Origin: Candidatus Kosakonia sp. 282A-S69 | GTDB lineage: Bacteria > Pseudomonadota > Gammaproteobacteria > Enterobacterales > Enterobacteriaceae | NCBI RefSeq assembly: GCF_029433855.1 | Contig: NZ_JAROAU010000003.1 | Location: 2,602,756-2,666,755 of the forward strand | Direction of reading: 5' to 3' | DNA: 64,000 nucleotides | In this document: positions 52,531 to 61,031 of the stretch, in pieces | How positions within the stretch are numbered: position 1 is the stretch's first letter | Layout of the letters: each line of letters starts with the position of its first letter | Position numbers and translations under genes: made by a program | The notes under the pieces: model-generated | Databases searched by the model: none | Told to the model about the DNA's origin: nothing | What the model saw: only the letters and a program-made list of their open reading frames with translations

Positions 52531-52554
52531 TGGTGCCGAAGGCCGGACTCGAAC
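52531..52554. repeat. attR core inside leuX
   Basis: The 3' terminal 24 bases of leuX, matching the repeat at 40578-40600 with one base extra. Marks the right end of the element. Confidence 0.88.
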
Positions 52555-52615
52555 CGGCACGTATTTCTACGGTTGATTTTGAATCAACTGCGTCTACCGA
52601 TTTCGCCACTCCGGC
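52531..52615 (-). tRNA. leuX: tRNA-Leu (anticodon CAA)
   Basis: 85 bases reading GCCGGAGTGGCGAAATCGGT... to ...CCTTCGGCACCA. The acceptor stem pairs with one G-U, the anticodon loop is TTCAAAA (anticodon CAA, decoding UUG), the variable arm is long as in tRNA-Leu, and CCA is encoded. Nearly identical to E. coli leuX, which reads the same codon. It remains intact after integration because the element restores its 3' end. Confidence 0.97.
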
Positions 52616-52836
52616 ACGGAAGGGGATGCGGAAACGTGTTGGATTATACCTGTCAATCGCCTCCATGCAAGCAGCGCCGCGCGTAACGCCTGCCAAGTGC
52701 TGAAATTTTCAGCGCTAAACCGCCCCCTCACCTCCCCTCATAAATTCACCAAACCAATTGTTCGGTGATTTACATCACTGCGCATTTGTTATGTGATCGC
52801 GTAACATTCACCGGTAATCCATCACCAGGAAAACCT

Positions 52837-53859
52837 ATGCGTTTTTACCAGGTCGATCCCACGCTGGAGAACTACTGGCGGGGAGTGATCCTCTTTGGCA
52901 ACAACTTCGCGACCTATAAGTTCGCGCTGGCGCATGCGCTGTACGATATCGACCGCAGCAACACATTCATCTCCTTGCAGGATTTGGCGATCCCCTTTAG
53001 CCAGCATATCTGTGCGCACCTGAAAAACGCACCAAAGCAGATCCTCAACACCAGCAAACCTGGCCCCTTTATCACCGCCTGCTTGCAGTTTAATCGGGGC
53101 GAGATTAGTTACGATGAGCTGTTGCAGGTGACGGCGAAGCAGGGTTTTAAAGTGGTGCTGAAGGCGTTCCATAACGTCAACGGTGGGCCGATTGAGAAGC
53201 AGTTTTTTATTGATGAGCAGCGCGAAGGCAAAGGCATTCGCCTGACGGATGATTTTTACCGCCTGACGCAGACGCCGCAGTTCCAGAACCTGGTGCATGA
53301 GACGGATGCGCGCTGGACGCTGGTCGAAAAGGCCTGGGAGATGAACCTGCCGCCGCAGCTGCTGGACGTTCACTATGATGACCAGCAACAAACGCTCTTT
53401 ACCCAGCTTAAAAGCGCGCGCATCACGCTGACCAGTTGCCGTAACAGCCTCAATGGTTACCAGAAAGGGCACTGTTTTTACTGCCATGCGCCGATCAGTC
53501 TCGAAAACGGCGATCCGTTATTAGCCGACGTCGATCACTTTATCCCGTTGATGGCGCGCGCAGGTTTGCCGGGCGTCAACCTCAACGGCGTCTGGAACCT
53601 GGTGCTGGCCTGCCAGAGTTGCAACCGTGGCGCGCAGGGTAAGTTCGCCCAGTTGCCAACATTGCCGCTGCTGGCGCGCCTGCATGCCCGCAATGAGTAT
53701 TTTATTAATAGCCGCCTGCCGCTGCATGAGGCGATTATCAACCAGACCGGTAACAGCGAGCCGAAGCGCAAAGCCTTCCTGAATGACCGCTGGAATGCGG
53801 CGCTGGCTTCTCAGCTGAAAACCTGGGCCCCAGAGAGAGAACAACAGCGAGTGCTATGA
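52837..53859 (+). CDS. HNH endonuclease domain protein
   Basis: 340 residues from the ATG at 52837 after CAGGAAAACC. Residues ~210-275 form an HNH zinc-finger nuclease: HCFYCHAPIS (two Cys), ADVDHFIPLM with the catalytic His, NGVWNLVLACQSCNRG (Asn and a second CxxC). The N-terminal two-thirds is unfamiliar. ATGA overlap with the methyltransferase gene suggests a working pair, perhaps a defence or repair function. Confidence 0.82.
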   Translation: MRFYQVDPTLENYWRGVILFGNNFATYKFALAHALYDIDRSNTFISLQDLAIPFSQHICAHLKNAPKQILNTSKPGPFITACLQFNRGEISYDELLQVTAKQGFKVVLKAFHNVNGGPIEKQFFIDEQREGKGIRLTDDFYRLTQTPQFQNLVHETDARWTLVEKAWEMNLPPQLLDVHYDDQQQTLFTQLKSARITLTSCRNSLNGYQKGHCFYCHAPISLENGDPLLADVDHFIPLMARAGLPGVNLNGVWNLVLACQSCNRGAQGKFAQLPTLPLLARLHARNEYFINSRLPLHEAIINQTGNSEPKRKAFLNDRWNAALASQLKTWAPEREQQRVL

Positions 53860-54437
53860 TGACGATGAACTACTACCAGAACCATGCACAAACCTTCTTC
53901 GACGGCACGGTCGATCTCGATATGTCGCCGCTGTACGCCGACTTTATGGTGCACTTGCCGGAACAGGCGTGCGTGCTGGATGCAGGATGCGGCTCCGGGC
54001 GCGATGCGCTGGCCTTTGCCCGCAAAGGTTATAACGTCGAAGCGTTCGACGCCTCTGCCGAACTGGTGGCGCTGGCGCGTCACTACAGCGGGCTGCCGGT
54101 CAAGGAGATGACCTTCGACCAGCTGAATGAAACGCAGAAGTATGACGGGATCTGGTGCTGCGCCTCGCTCCTGCATGTCCCGTATAACGAACTACCTGCG
54201 GTGATAAACACCCTGGCGCGCGCGCTGAAACCCGGCGGCATCTGGTATCTGTCGTTTAAATATGGCGACAGCGAGCGCGAACTGGCGGGCCGCCGTTTTA
54301 GCGATATGACGGAGACCCGGCTGACCGCGCTGCTGGCCCCCTTGCCTGAGCTGATAATCCATAAAATGTGGATAACACAGGATCAGCGCCCCGATCACGA
54401 TGAAAGCTGGCTAAACGCGCTGGTTAACAAGCGCTAA
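53856..54437 (+). CDS. Class I SAM-dependent methyltransferase
   Basis: 193 residues. SAM-binding motif VLDAGCGSGRDALAFA, then VEAFDASAELVALAR and ALKPGGIWYLSFKYG, like small-molecule or TehB-type enzymes; the NPPY/DPPY motif of DNA amino-methyltransferases is absent. Coupled to the HNH gene and convergent (4-base overlap) with the lysozyme gene. Confidence 0.85.
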   Translation: MMTMNYYQNHAQTFFDGTVDLDMSPLYADFMVHLPEQACVLDAGCGSGRDALAFARKGYNVEAFDASAELVALARHYSGLPVKEMTFDQLNETQKYDGIWCCASLLHVPYNELPAVINTLARALKPGGIWYLSFKYGDSERELAGRRFSDMTETRLTALLAPLPELIIHKMWITQDQRPDHDESWLNALVNKR

Positions 54438-54889
54438 CCCGCCTGCAAAAACAGCGCCCGCTCCGCTTCGCGCCGCCGCGTCAGGCCGGGCAGCACTCTG
54501 CCGCCCGCTTTGTTCCAGCGCAGGAACTGGTCGGCGGCCTGCGTATAGTCGCCTTGATTTAACAGCTTGAGCAGCGTCGAGCTCTGCAAGTTCCCGGCGC
54601 CGAGGTTGAAGGTAAACGACACCAGCGCATCAAACTGATTCTGGTCGAGATCGACCGTCACCAGCCGGTGCACACCGCGCTCGCTCACCTGTAAATCGTG
54701 GCGCAGTAGTGCGTCAGCCTCCGCTTCGGTGATAGGGTGTGGAAAGCTCTCGTTCGGCAGGATCAGGTGACCGTAGCCAATGGTCCACTTGCCAACGGCA
54801 TCGCGGTACTTCTCCAGCCGTAGCCCTTCAAATGATTTGATTAACGCGACGCCAGCGTCGCCGGTGTGTTGCGGTTGATTCGCCATCAT
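54434..54889 (-). CDS. Phage-type lysozyme (GH24)
   Basis: 151 residues from the first of two tandem ATGs (54889), after CAGGAG. Glu21, Asp30 and Thr36 (E-8-D-5-T, in FEGLRLEKYRDAVGKWTIGYGH) form the T4-lysozyme active site. No signal peptide or SAR helix is seen at this start, so secretion would need a holin-like or T6SS route; a longer frame upstream is open to 54970 but without a ribosome site. A phage remnant or acquired lytic enzyme. Confidence 0.85.
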   Translation of the reverse strand: MMANQPQHTGDAGVALIKSFEGLRLEKYRDAVGKWTIGYGHLILPNESFPHPITEAEADALLRHDLQVSERGVHRLVTVDLDQNQFDALVSFTFNLGAGNLQSSTLLKLLNQGDYTQAADQFLRWNKAGGRVLPGLTRRREAERALFLQAG

Positions 54890-55121
54890 CGTTGCTCCTG
54901 TAGAGAGTGTGGCGCTGAGCGCTGCGCCCTCATTTGAGGATGGTTCGGACACATCGTGTTGCAAAGTCACGGCGGCTTAATATGCGGATGGAAAATCCTA
55001 AAAAACGCGGCTTTCAGAGCAATCGCTTAACGAAACGGGCGGTATGCACAGCCACAGGCTGCCAGAGCCGCCGCAGATGCCCTACACTTCAAGCGTCTCC
55101 CTCAACATAAAGGAATCCGTG

Positions 55122-56141
55122 ATGAGCATCATCAAAAACTACGCCGCGCCGCAGGCAGGCGCCGAGCTTGAGCTTCAGGAGTACGATGCAGGCCCGCTGG
55201 CGGCTGAAGATGTTGAAGTCGCCGTGGATTATTGCGGGATCTGCCACTCTGACCTGTCGATGATCGACAACGAATGGGGCTTCTCCCAGTATCCGCTGGT
55301 TGCCGGGCATGAGGTGATTGGCCACGTGGTGGCACTGGGTGACGCCGCGCAGAACAAAGGGCTGAAAGTGGGTCAGCGCGTGGGTATCGGCTGGACAGCG
55401 CACAGCTGCGGCCACTGCGACGCCTGTATCGACGGCAACCAGATCAACTGCCTGGAAGGCGCGGTGCCGACCATTCTGAACCGCGGTGGCTTCGCCGATA
55501 AAATCCGCGCCGGTTGGCAGTGGGTGATTCCCCTGCCGGACAGCATCGATATTGAAACCGCCGGTCCGCTGCTGTGTGGCGGCATCACCGTCTTTAAACC
55601 GCTGCTGATGCACAACATCACCGCCACCAGCCGCGTTGGTGTGATCGGTATTGGCGGTCTGGGCCATATCGCCATCAAACTGCTGCGCGCGATGGGCTGC
55701 GAAGTGACGGCGTTCAGCTCGAACCCGGCAAAAGAGGCGGAAGTGCGTCTGATGGGCGCGGACTATGTGGTGAACAGCCGCGATCCGGAAGCGCTGAAAG
55801 CGCGCGCGGGTCAGTATGATCTGATCATCAACACCGTGAACGTCGATCTTGACTGGCTGCCCTTCTTCGAAGCGCTGGCGCACGGCGGTCACTTCCACAC
55901 TGTCGGTGCCGTGATGAAGCCGCTGGAAGTGCCGGCCTTTACACTGATTGGCGGCGATCGCAGCGTCTCCGGTTCCGCAACGGGTACGCCGTATGAGCTG
56001 CGTAAGCTGATGAAGTTTGCCGGTCGTGCGAAGGTTGCGCCGACCATCGAGATGTTCCCGATGTCGCAGATCAACGAAGCGTTGCAGCATGTGCGCGACG
56101 GTAAAGCGCGTTATCGCGTGGTGTTGAAAGCGGATTTTTAA
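55122..56141 (+). CDS. ahr: NADPH-dependent aldehyde reductase Ahr (YjgB)
   Basis: 339 residues from the ATG at 55122 ([16 protein letters not shown]) after AAAGGAATCC, as in E. coli Ahr. Zinc-dependent alcohol dehydrogenase: catalytic zinc Cys in YCGICHSD and GHE, structural-zinc [15 protein letters not shown], Rossmann motif [17 protein letters not shown]. Reduces medium- to long-chain aldehydes with NADPH. In E. coli it also lies next to leuX. Confidence 0.95.
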   Translation: MSIIKNYAAPQAGAELELQEYDAGPLAAEDVEVAVDYCGICHSDLSMIDNEWGFSQYPLVAGHEVIGHVVALGDAAQNKGLKVGQRVGIGWTAHSCGHCDACIDGNQINCLEGAVPTILNRGGFADKIRAGWQWVIPLPDSIDIETAGPLLCGGITVFKPLLMHNITATSRVGVIGIGGLGHIAIKLLRAMGCEVTAFSSNPAKEAEVRLMGADYVVNSRDPEALKARAGQYDLIINTVNVDLDWLPFFEALAHGGHFHTVGAVMKPLEVPAFTLIGGDRSVSGSATGTPYELRKLMKFAGRAKVAPTIEMFPMSQINEALQHVRDGKARYRVVLKADF

Positions 56142-56220
56142 ACCGTTCAGCCCGGTGAGCGTCAATGCCGCCGGGCAGGTTTTACGCCGGACGCCGCGTT
56201 GTTGAGCGTGCGAGTTTAAT

Positions 56221-56252
56221 GCCGGATGGCGGCTTCGCCTTATCCGGCCTAC
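56221..56252. repeat. REP element
   Basis: GCCGGATGGCGGCTTCGCCT then TATCCGGCCTAC, the enterobacterial repetitive extragenic palindrome, between the convergent ahr and dhaKL genes. A related partial arm (CCGGGCAGGTTTTACGCCGG) lies just upstream near 56170. Confidence 0.85.
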
Positions 56253-56313
56253 GCGGTTTCAGCGACATCTGCTCTACGGCGACAGTGCCCGGTGAACCAC
56301 CGGGCACCGCTTC

Positions 56314-57951
56314 TTATTTCCCTGTCGCGGCAAACACCTCGGCAATCGCCACGGCGCCGGGATCGGTCACGCCTTCAAGGTTCTCACTGTTAACGTACGA
56401 TGAACGCCCCGCGCCCGCTTTCTGCATGGTGGCGGTGCTCTGGGCCCCTTTCTGCGCCGCATCGATGGCAGCGGCTAATCCGCGATCGCGCAGCGCCTCC
56501 AGCGCCGGTTGTAGCGCATCGATCAGCGTCCGGTCGCCGAGATCCGCCCCGCCATAGTGTTTCATCTGCTTTAACCCCAGCAGCAGTGCGTCGGGCAACG
56601 GCGTGCCGCTATGCACCGCCTGGCCTGCGGCGGTAAAGAAGATCGACATCAGCACGCCGCTGGAGCCGCCCATCACCGTCGCCAGTCGCTCGCCAATCAG
56701 TTGCAGCAACTGCGCGGTGTTGTTCAGCGGCAGCGCGTTCTGCTCCAGCAGGCGCTTGATCTCGCGCGCGCCTTCGGCAAAGGTCGAGCCGGTGTCGCCA
56801 TCGCCCACTTTCGCATCCAGCGCATTGAGGCGGCTCTCCAGATCGATCAGCGTCTGCGCGGCGCGGCCCACCAGCGCTTTCACCTGCGGGTTATCGGAAG
56901 GCTCACTCTCCAGCCCGGCATAGACCGCTTTATGCGGCTGGGTTTTCATCGGCGCAAAGGTGACCGGCTTCTGCCAGCCAACGGTCTGCACTTCGGCGCA
57001 GAGCGCCTGCTCAAACTCATCCGTTAAACGCAGCAGCGAAAGGGAGAAGCCCTTCATATCGAGCGAACTGACCAGCGGCGCGGGGCCAATCAGGTAGGCC
57101 AGTTGATCTTTCAGCGCGGAATGAGCCAGCTCTTTGGTCAGCAGCGCCATCTCCAGCGCCGAGACGCCGCCGAGGTTGTTGATCAGCACCGCAACGCGAT
57201 CGTTGCCAACCGCCGCCTGCAGCGGTTCAACCAGCGTCTCGATCAGCGATTTGCTGTTATGGGTCTCAAGGGTGCTGGCACCCGGCTCGCCGTGAATGCC
57301 GAGGCCAAGCTCAACGTGGCCCTGCTGAATACGCCCCTCTTCACTGTCGCTGCCCGGCAGGTTGCAGCTCTCCATCGCCAGCCCGAGGCTGTAGACGTTG
57401 TCGCAGGCCTGCTGGGCGAGGTCGCGCACTTCGCTTAGGGATTTACCCTGCTCTGCGGCGTAACCAGCAATTTTGTGCACCAGCGCCGTACCGGCGATGC
57501 CGCGCGGCTGTTTGTTGTCCGGCAGCGCGATGTCGTCGGCGACAATCACCATCTCCACTTTCAGGCCGTAGCGTTTAGCCTTCTCCGCTGCGAGGCCGAA
57601 GTTGAGCCGGTCGCCGGTGTAGTTTTTGACAATCAGCAGGCAGCCGCGATCGCCGGTCACCGCCACAATGGCATTCAGCACCGCGTCTACGCTCGGTGAA
57701 GCAAAGAGATCGCCGCAGACGGCGGCAGTGAGCATCCCTTTGCCGACAAACCCGGCGTGGGCCGGTTCATGGCCGGAGCCGCCGCCGGAGATAACCGCCA
57801 CACGGCTTTTATCCCAGTCGGCGCGGGCGACGATGCGGATCGCCGGATCGCTCTCAAGACGAACAAGGTTGCCGTGCGGGGCCGAGATCACCAGCCCTTC
57901 GATGGCGTCGTTGACCAGCTGTTTGCGGTCATTGAAAAAGAATCTGGACAT
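56314..57951 (-). CDS. Dihydroxyacetone kinase, single-chain ATP type (DhaK-DhaL)
   Basis: 545 residues from the ATG at 57951 (MSRFFFNDRKQLVNDAIEGL), after GGAAGATT. The DhaK half has SGGGSGHEPAHAGFVGKGM and the substrate-binding His in GLGIHGEPGAS; the DhaL half has DAKVGDGDTGSTFAEGAREI and GGSSGVLMSIFFTAAG for Mg-ATP. Unlike the E. coli PTS-linked DhaK/L/M set, this enzyme uses ATP and needs no PTS partner. Phosphorylates dihydroxyacetone or glyceraldehyde. Confidence 0.95.
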   Translation of the reverse strand: MSRFFFNDRKQLVNDAIEGLVISAPHGNLVRLESDPAIRIVARADWDKSRVAVISGGGSGHEPAHAGFVGKGMLTAAVCGDLFASPSVDAVLNAIVAVTGDRGCLLIVKNYTGDRLNFGLAAEKAKRYGLKVEMVIVADDIALPDNKQPRGIAGTALVHKIAGYAAEQGKSLSEVRDLAQQACDNVYSLGLAMESCNLPGSDSEEGRIQQGHVELGLGIHGEPGASTLETHNSKSLIETLVEPLQAAVGNDRVAVLINNLGGVSALEMALLTKELAHSALKDQLAYLIGPAPLVSSLDMKGFSLSLLRLTDEFEQALCAEVQTVGWQKPVTFAPMKTQPHKAVYAGLESEPSDNPQVKALVGRAAQTLIDLESRLNALDAKVGDGDTGSTFAEGAREIKRLLEQNALPLNNTAQLLQLIGERLATVMGGSSGVLMSIFFTAAGQAVHSGTPLPDALLLGLKQMKHYGGADLGDRTLIDALQPALEALRDRGLAAAIDAAQKGAQSTATMQKAGAGRSSYVNSENLEGVTDPGAVAIAEVFAATGK

Positions 57952-58037
57952 AATCTTCCGGGAGTGTAGTGAAACATCCCTCAAGCATAGCCCGCGCCGG
58001 GCGCAGCGGGGCAAAGACCAGATTTTACTGAAAGGTA

Positions 58038-58529
58038 TCAGGGCGTGGTGCGGCCAAAATCAGTGGTGTAACCGTGGGTATGACGTAACGTGTCGAGACG
58101 GTTGCCTTGCCAGAAGCTGACGGCAAGCGCCAGCGCCAGCAGGCCGCCATGGAGGTACATCGCAAGGTGCGAATCGAGCAGGAAAAACGCGGCAATCGCC
58201 GGAAGCAGGACGCTGATCGACAGTTCACTGAGCAGGGTCTCCGCCGCGGTAAAGCGTGCCAGCACGCGATCCGCCTGTGCCTCTTCCGGCGAGCCGCGGC
58301 GCACCGTGCCGACGGCTTGCGCCAGCGCAGCGGCCCGGCGGATAAGCCACTGCACCAGCAGCAGCGCCAGCACCGTAACGATGGTTTCAAAGGCCAGCAG
58401 CGCACTGTCGCCCGCAGCCGAGGTTAACCACTGCCCGCCCAATACCGCCAGGGTGAAAAGGGCGTTGAGAATGCCGAACAGCAGTGCGGTGGAGAAACGG
58501 AGCGCAAAGCGCCTGGCGAGAGATAACAT
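58038..58529 (-). CDS. Small integral membrane protein between dhaKL and lptG
   Basis: 163 residues with AAGGAG before the ATG. About four hydrophobic segments (ALLFGILNALFTLAVLGG, LLAFETIVTVLALLLVQWLI, LLPAIAAFFLLDSHLAMYL, LLALALAVSFW), GC-rich and in step with backbone codon use. Not recognised by name. It lies just past the lptFG terminator, whose T-run abuts its ribosome site. Confidence 0.72.
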   Translation of the reverse strand: MLSLARRFALRFSTALLFGILNALFTLAVLGGQWLTSAAGDSALLAFETIVTVLALLLVQWLIRRAAALAQAVGTVRRGSPEEAQADRVLARFTAAETLLSELSISVLLPAIAAFFLLDSHLAMYLHGGLLALALAVSFWQGNRLDTLRHTHGYTTDFGRTTP

Positions 58530-58542
58530 CGTCTGCTCCTTG

Positions 58543-58572
58543 CAAAAAAGAAGAGAGGCCGCAGCCTCTCTT
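58543..58572 (-). terminator. Rho-independent terminator of lptFG
   Basis: On the minus strand AAGAGAGGC (58572-58564), loop TGCG, GCCTCTCTT (58559-58551), then CTTTTTT. Six bases past the lptG stop. Confidence 0.9.
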
Positions 58573-58578
58573 GATTAT

Positions 58579-59664
58579 TTACTGGCTCTTTCGCGACATC
58601 AGCCACAGGCTCAGCAGGAAGAAGGAGGCGCTTGGCAGCAGCGCCCCAACCACCGGCGGGATGCCGTAGACCAGCGTCAGCGGGCCGAAGATCTGATCCA
58701 GCACATAGAAGACAAAGCCGAAGCTGATGCCGGTGATAACGCGCACGCCCATCGCCACGCTGCGCAGCGGGCCGAAGATAAACGACAGCGCCATCAGCAT
58801 CATCACCGCCACGGAGAGCGGCTGGAAGATCTTGCTCCACATATTGAGCTGGTAACGCCCGGAGTCCTGGCCGCTCGATTTCAGGTACTTCACGTAGTTG
58901 TGCAGGCCGCTGATAGAGAGCGCATCAGGATCGAGCGCCACCACGCCGAGCTTGTCCGGCGTCAGGTTGGTTTTCCAGGTCCCGCTTACGGTCTGCGAGC
59001 CGGTCACCTGTTTCGGGTCGGTCAGGTTAGACTCATCGACCTGCGACAGGCGCCAGATTTTATGCTCGGCGTCGAACTTCGCCGACGCGGCATAGCGCAC
59101 CGACTGCAAACGGCGCTCTTTATTAAACGCATAGATACTGACGCCGCCCAGTTCGATATCGCTCTTCACCCGTTCGATATAGATGAAATTATTGCCATCT
59201 TTCGCCCACAGGCCAGACTGGGTCGAGAGCAGCGAGCCGCCATACATCGACTGCGCACGCTGATTACGCGCCATCTGCTCGCCCTGCGGTGCCACCCATT
59301 CGCCAATTGCCATGGTCAGCAGCACCAGCGGAATCGCGGTTTTCATCACCGCCAGCGCAACCTGCATACGGGTGAAGCCAGAGGCCTGCATGACCACCAG
59401 TTCGCTGCGCTGCGCCAGCATGCCGAGGCCGAGCAGTGCGCCAAGCAGCGCCGCCATCGGGAAGAAGATCTGGATATCTTTCGGCATGCTGAGCAGGGTA
59501 TACATCCCTGCGCCGAGGGCGTCGTAACTCCCCTGCCCCGCTTTTTTCAGCTGATCGACAAATTTGATAATGCCCGAGAGCGATACCAGCATGAACAGGG
59601 TCATCATGATGGTGGTAAAAATGGTTTTACCGATATAGCGGTCGAGAACGCCAAAAGCCTGCAT
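58579..59664 (-). CDS. lptG: LPS export ABC permease LptG
   Basis: 361 residues, within one of E. coli LptG (360). YjgP/YjgQ fold: helices at both ends (IFTTIMMTLFMLVSLSG and the C-terminal pairs) and a periplasmic beta-jellyroll. Together with LptF and two LptB it draws lipopolysaccharide from the inner membrane to LptC/LptA. Its ATG overlaps the lptF stop by one base. Confidence 0.97.
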   Translation of the reverse strand: MQAFGVLDRYIGKTIFTTIMMTLFMLVSLSGIIKFVDQLKKAGQGSYDALGAGMYTLLSMPKDIQIFFPMAALLGALLGLGMLAQRSELVVMQASGFTRMQVALAVMKTAIPLVLLTMAIGEWVAPQGEQMARNQRAQSMYGGSLLSTQSGLWAKDGNNFIYIERVKSDIELGGVSIYAFNKERRLQSVRYAASAKFDAEHKIWRLSQVDESNLTDPKQVTGSQTVSGTWKTNLTPDKLGVVALDPDALSISGLHNYVKYLKSSGQDSGRYQLNMWSKIFQPLSVAVMMLMALSFIFGPLRSVAMGVRVITGISFGFVFYVLDQIFGPLTLVYGIPPVVGALLPSASFFLLSLWLMSRKSQ

Positions 59665-60764
59665 TATACCGCTCCTCTACGGGTAAAACGGGCGCGAACC
59701 CGGCGCATTGGCACCGTATCCCACAGGTTCAGCACCACGGCCAGCGCCAGATAGCTCAGGTTAACCACCCACATCCAGATCATCGGGTCGAGCTTCCCCT
59801 TCGCGCCATTGGAGCGCAGGGTGGTCTGCAACAGGAAGAAGATGAGATAGAGCAGCATTGCCGGCAGCATCGAGAGCACGCGGCCCTGACGCGGGTTGAC
59901 CACGCTCAGCGGAACCACCATCAGCGCCATCATGACCACGGCAAAAACCAGGGTTAAACGCCAGTGCAATTCCGCGCTGGCGCGGGGATCGTGGGTATTG
60001 AACAGCGTACGCATATTCATCTGTTCGGTATCCGTCGGATCGAGCGCCACAGCCTGGTGACCGACAATGGCCTGGTAGTTCTGGAAATCGGTGATGCGGA
60101 AATCGCGCAGCATCGCAGTGCCTTCAAAGCGCGTACCGCTATTGAGAGTCACCACCTGCGAACCATCTTTATGCTGGGAGAGCTGCCCGGAGTCTGCCAG
60201 CACCACAGAAGGACGGGCGTTGCCTTTTGGACGCAGCTGGGCAAGGAAGACGTTAGTGAAGTTCTTACCGTCCACGCCTTCGATGAAGAGCACCGAGTTG
60301 CCGTCCGTCGCCTGCTGGAACTGCCCCTGCGCCAGCGCCGCCATGCCAGGGTTGGCTTTGGCATCGGCCAGCACCTGATCCTGATGGCGGGAAGACCACG
60401 GCCCGGCCCACATCACGTTGACCGCTGCCACAATGCCGGTAAAGAGCGCCAGCACCAGCGCCGCTTTCACCAGCACTGCGCGGCTCAGGCCGCAGGCGTG
60501 CATCACCGTAATTTCACTTTCTGTATAAAGTTTACCCAGCGTCATCAACAGACCCAGGAAGAGGCTCAGCGGCAGGATCAGCTGCGCCATCTCTGGCACG
60601 CCAAGCCCGAGCAGAGAGAGAACGAGGTTCGTGGGGATTTCGCCGTCAGCGGCTGCGCCTAAAATCCTGACCAATTTCTGACAAAAGAAAATCAGAAGCA
60701 GGATGAATAGGATTGCAAGCTGGCTTTTTAGCGTCTCCCGCACCAGATATCTTGTGATTATCAC
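59664..60764 (-). CDS. lptF: LPS export ABC permease LptF
   Basis: 366 residues from a GTG, the same start and length as E. coli LptF: MIITRYLVRETLKSQLAILFILLLIFFCQKLVRIL. Six membrane helices and a jellyroll domain. Essential partner of LptG. The 267-base gap to pepA holds divergent promoters; no gene is seen there. Confidence 0.97.
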   Translation of the reverse strand: MIITRYLVRETLKSQLAILFILLLIFFCQKLVRILGAAADGEIPTNLVLSLLGLGVPEMAQLILPLSLFLGLLMTLGKLYTESEITVMHACGLSRAVLVKAALVLALFTGIVAAVNVMWAGPWSSRHQDQVLADAKANPGMAALAQGQFQQATDGNSVLFIEGVDGKNFTNVFLAQLRPKGNARPSVVLADSGQLSQHKDGSQVVTLNSGTRFEGTAMLRDFRITDFQNYQAIVGHQAVALDPTDTEQMNMRTLFNTHDPRASAELHWRLTLVFAVVMMALMVVPLSVVNPRQGRVLSMLPAMLLYLIFFLLQTTLRSNGAKGKLDPMIWMWVVNLSYLALAVVLNLWDTVPMRRVRARFTRRGAV

Positions 60765-61031
60765 TTTAATTACGCCCGTAAAAACCAGTCTTTTTCCTGG
60801 AAAATCGCTTGTTTCATGGCTTAAACGTCATTTATTCTCTTGAGTCGTCGAAATGATCGCTAAGATTAATATACTCAGCGGATACGTGCGTGAGACCCGA
60901 TTCTGACGTGCCGAAACCGCAGTAACGTTAAGATTAACACGAAGTCACCGCAACAGCGGACCTGAGTTACGAAAGCTTGCAATTCTATCCGTAGCCGCCG
61001 CCGTTGTCTTTAAGATTCAGGAGCGTAGTGC

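Larger units (their letters stand above)
40578..52554. mobile_element. Integrative element (genomic island) in the 3' end of leuX
   Basis: About 12 kb bounded by copies of the tRNA-Leu 3' end: TGGTGC-GAAGGCCGGACTC at 40578 and the same with one extra C at 52531. A P4-type integrase gene lies beside the intact tRNA, and AlpA, a ParA-like ATPase, a restriction-modification pair and other accessory genes fill the interior. Base composition is plainly lower in G+C than in both flanks. leuX is a classic P4-integrase target in enterobacteria. The integrase has an in-frame stop, so the element may be stuck. Confidence 0.9.

Noticed and set aside
53856..54437. DNA adenine/cytosine methyltransferase partner for the HNH protein
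   Set aside because: It has only the general SAM motif and lacks NPPY/DPPY or PC motifs, so it was called a small-molecule or protein methyltransferase.
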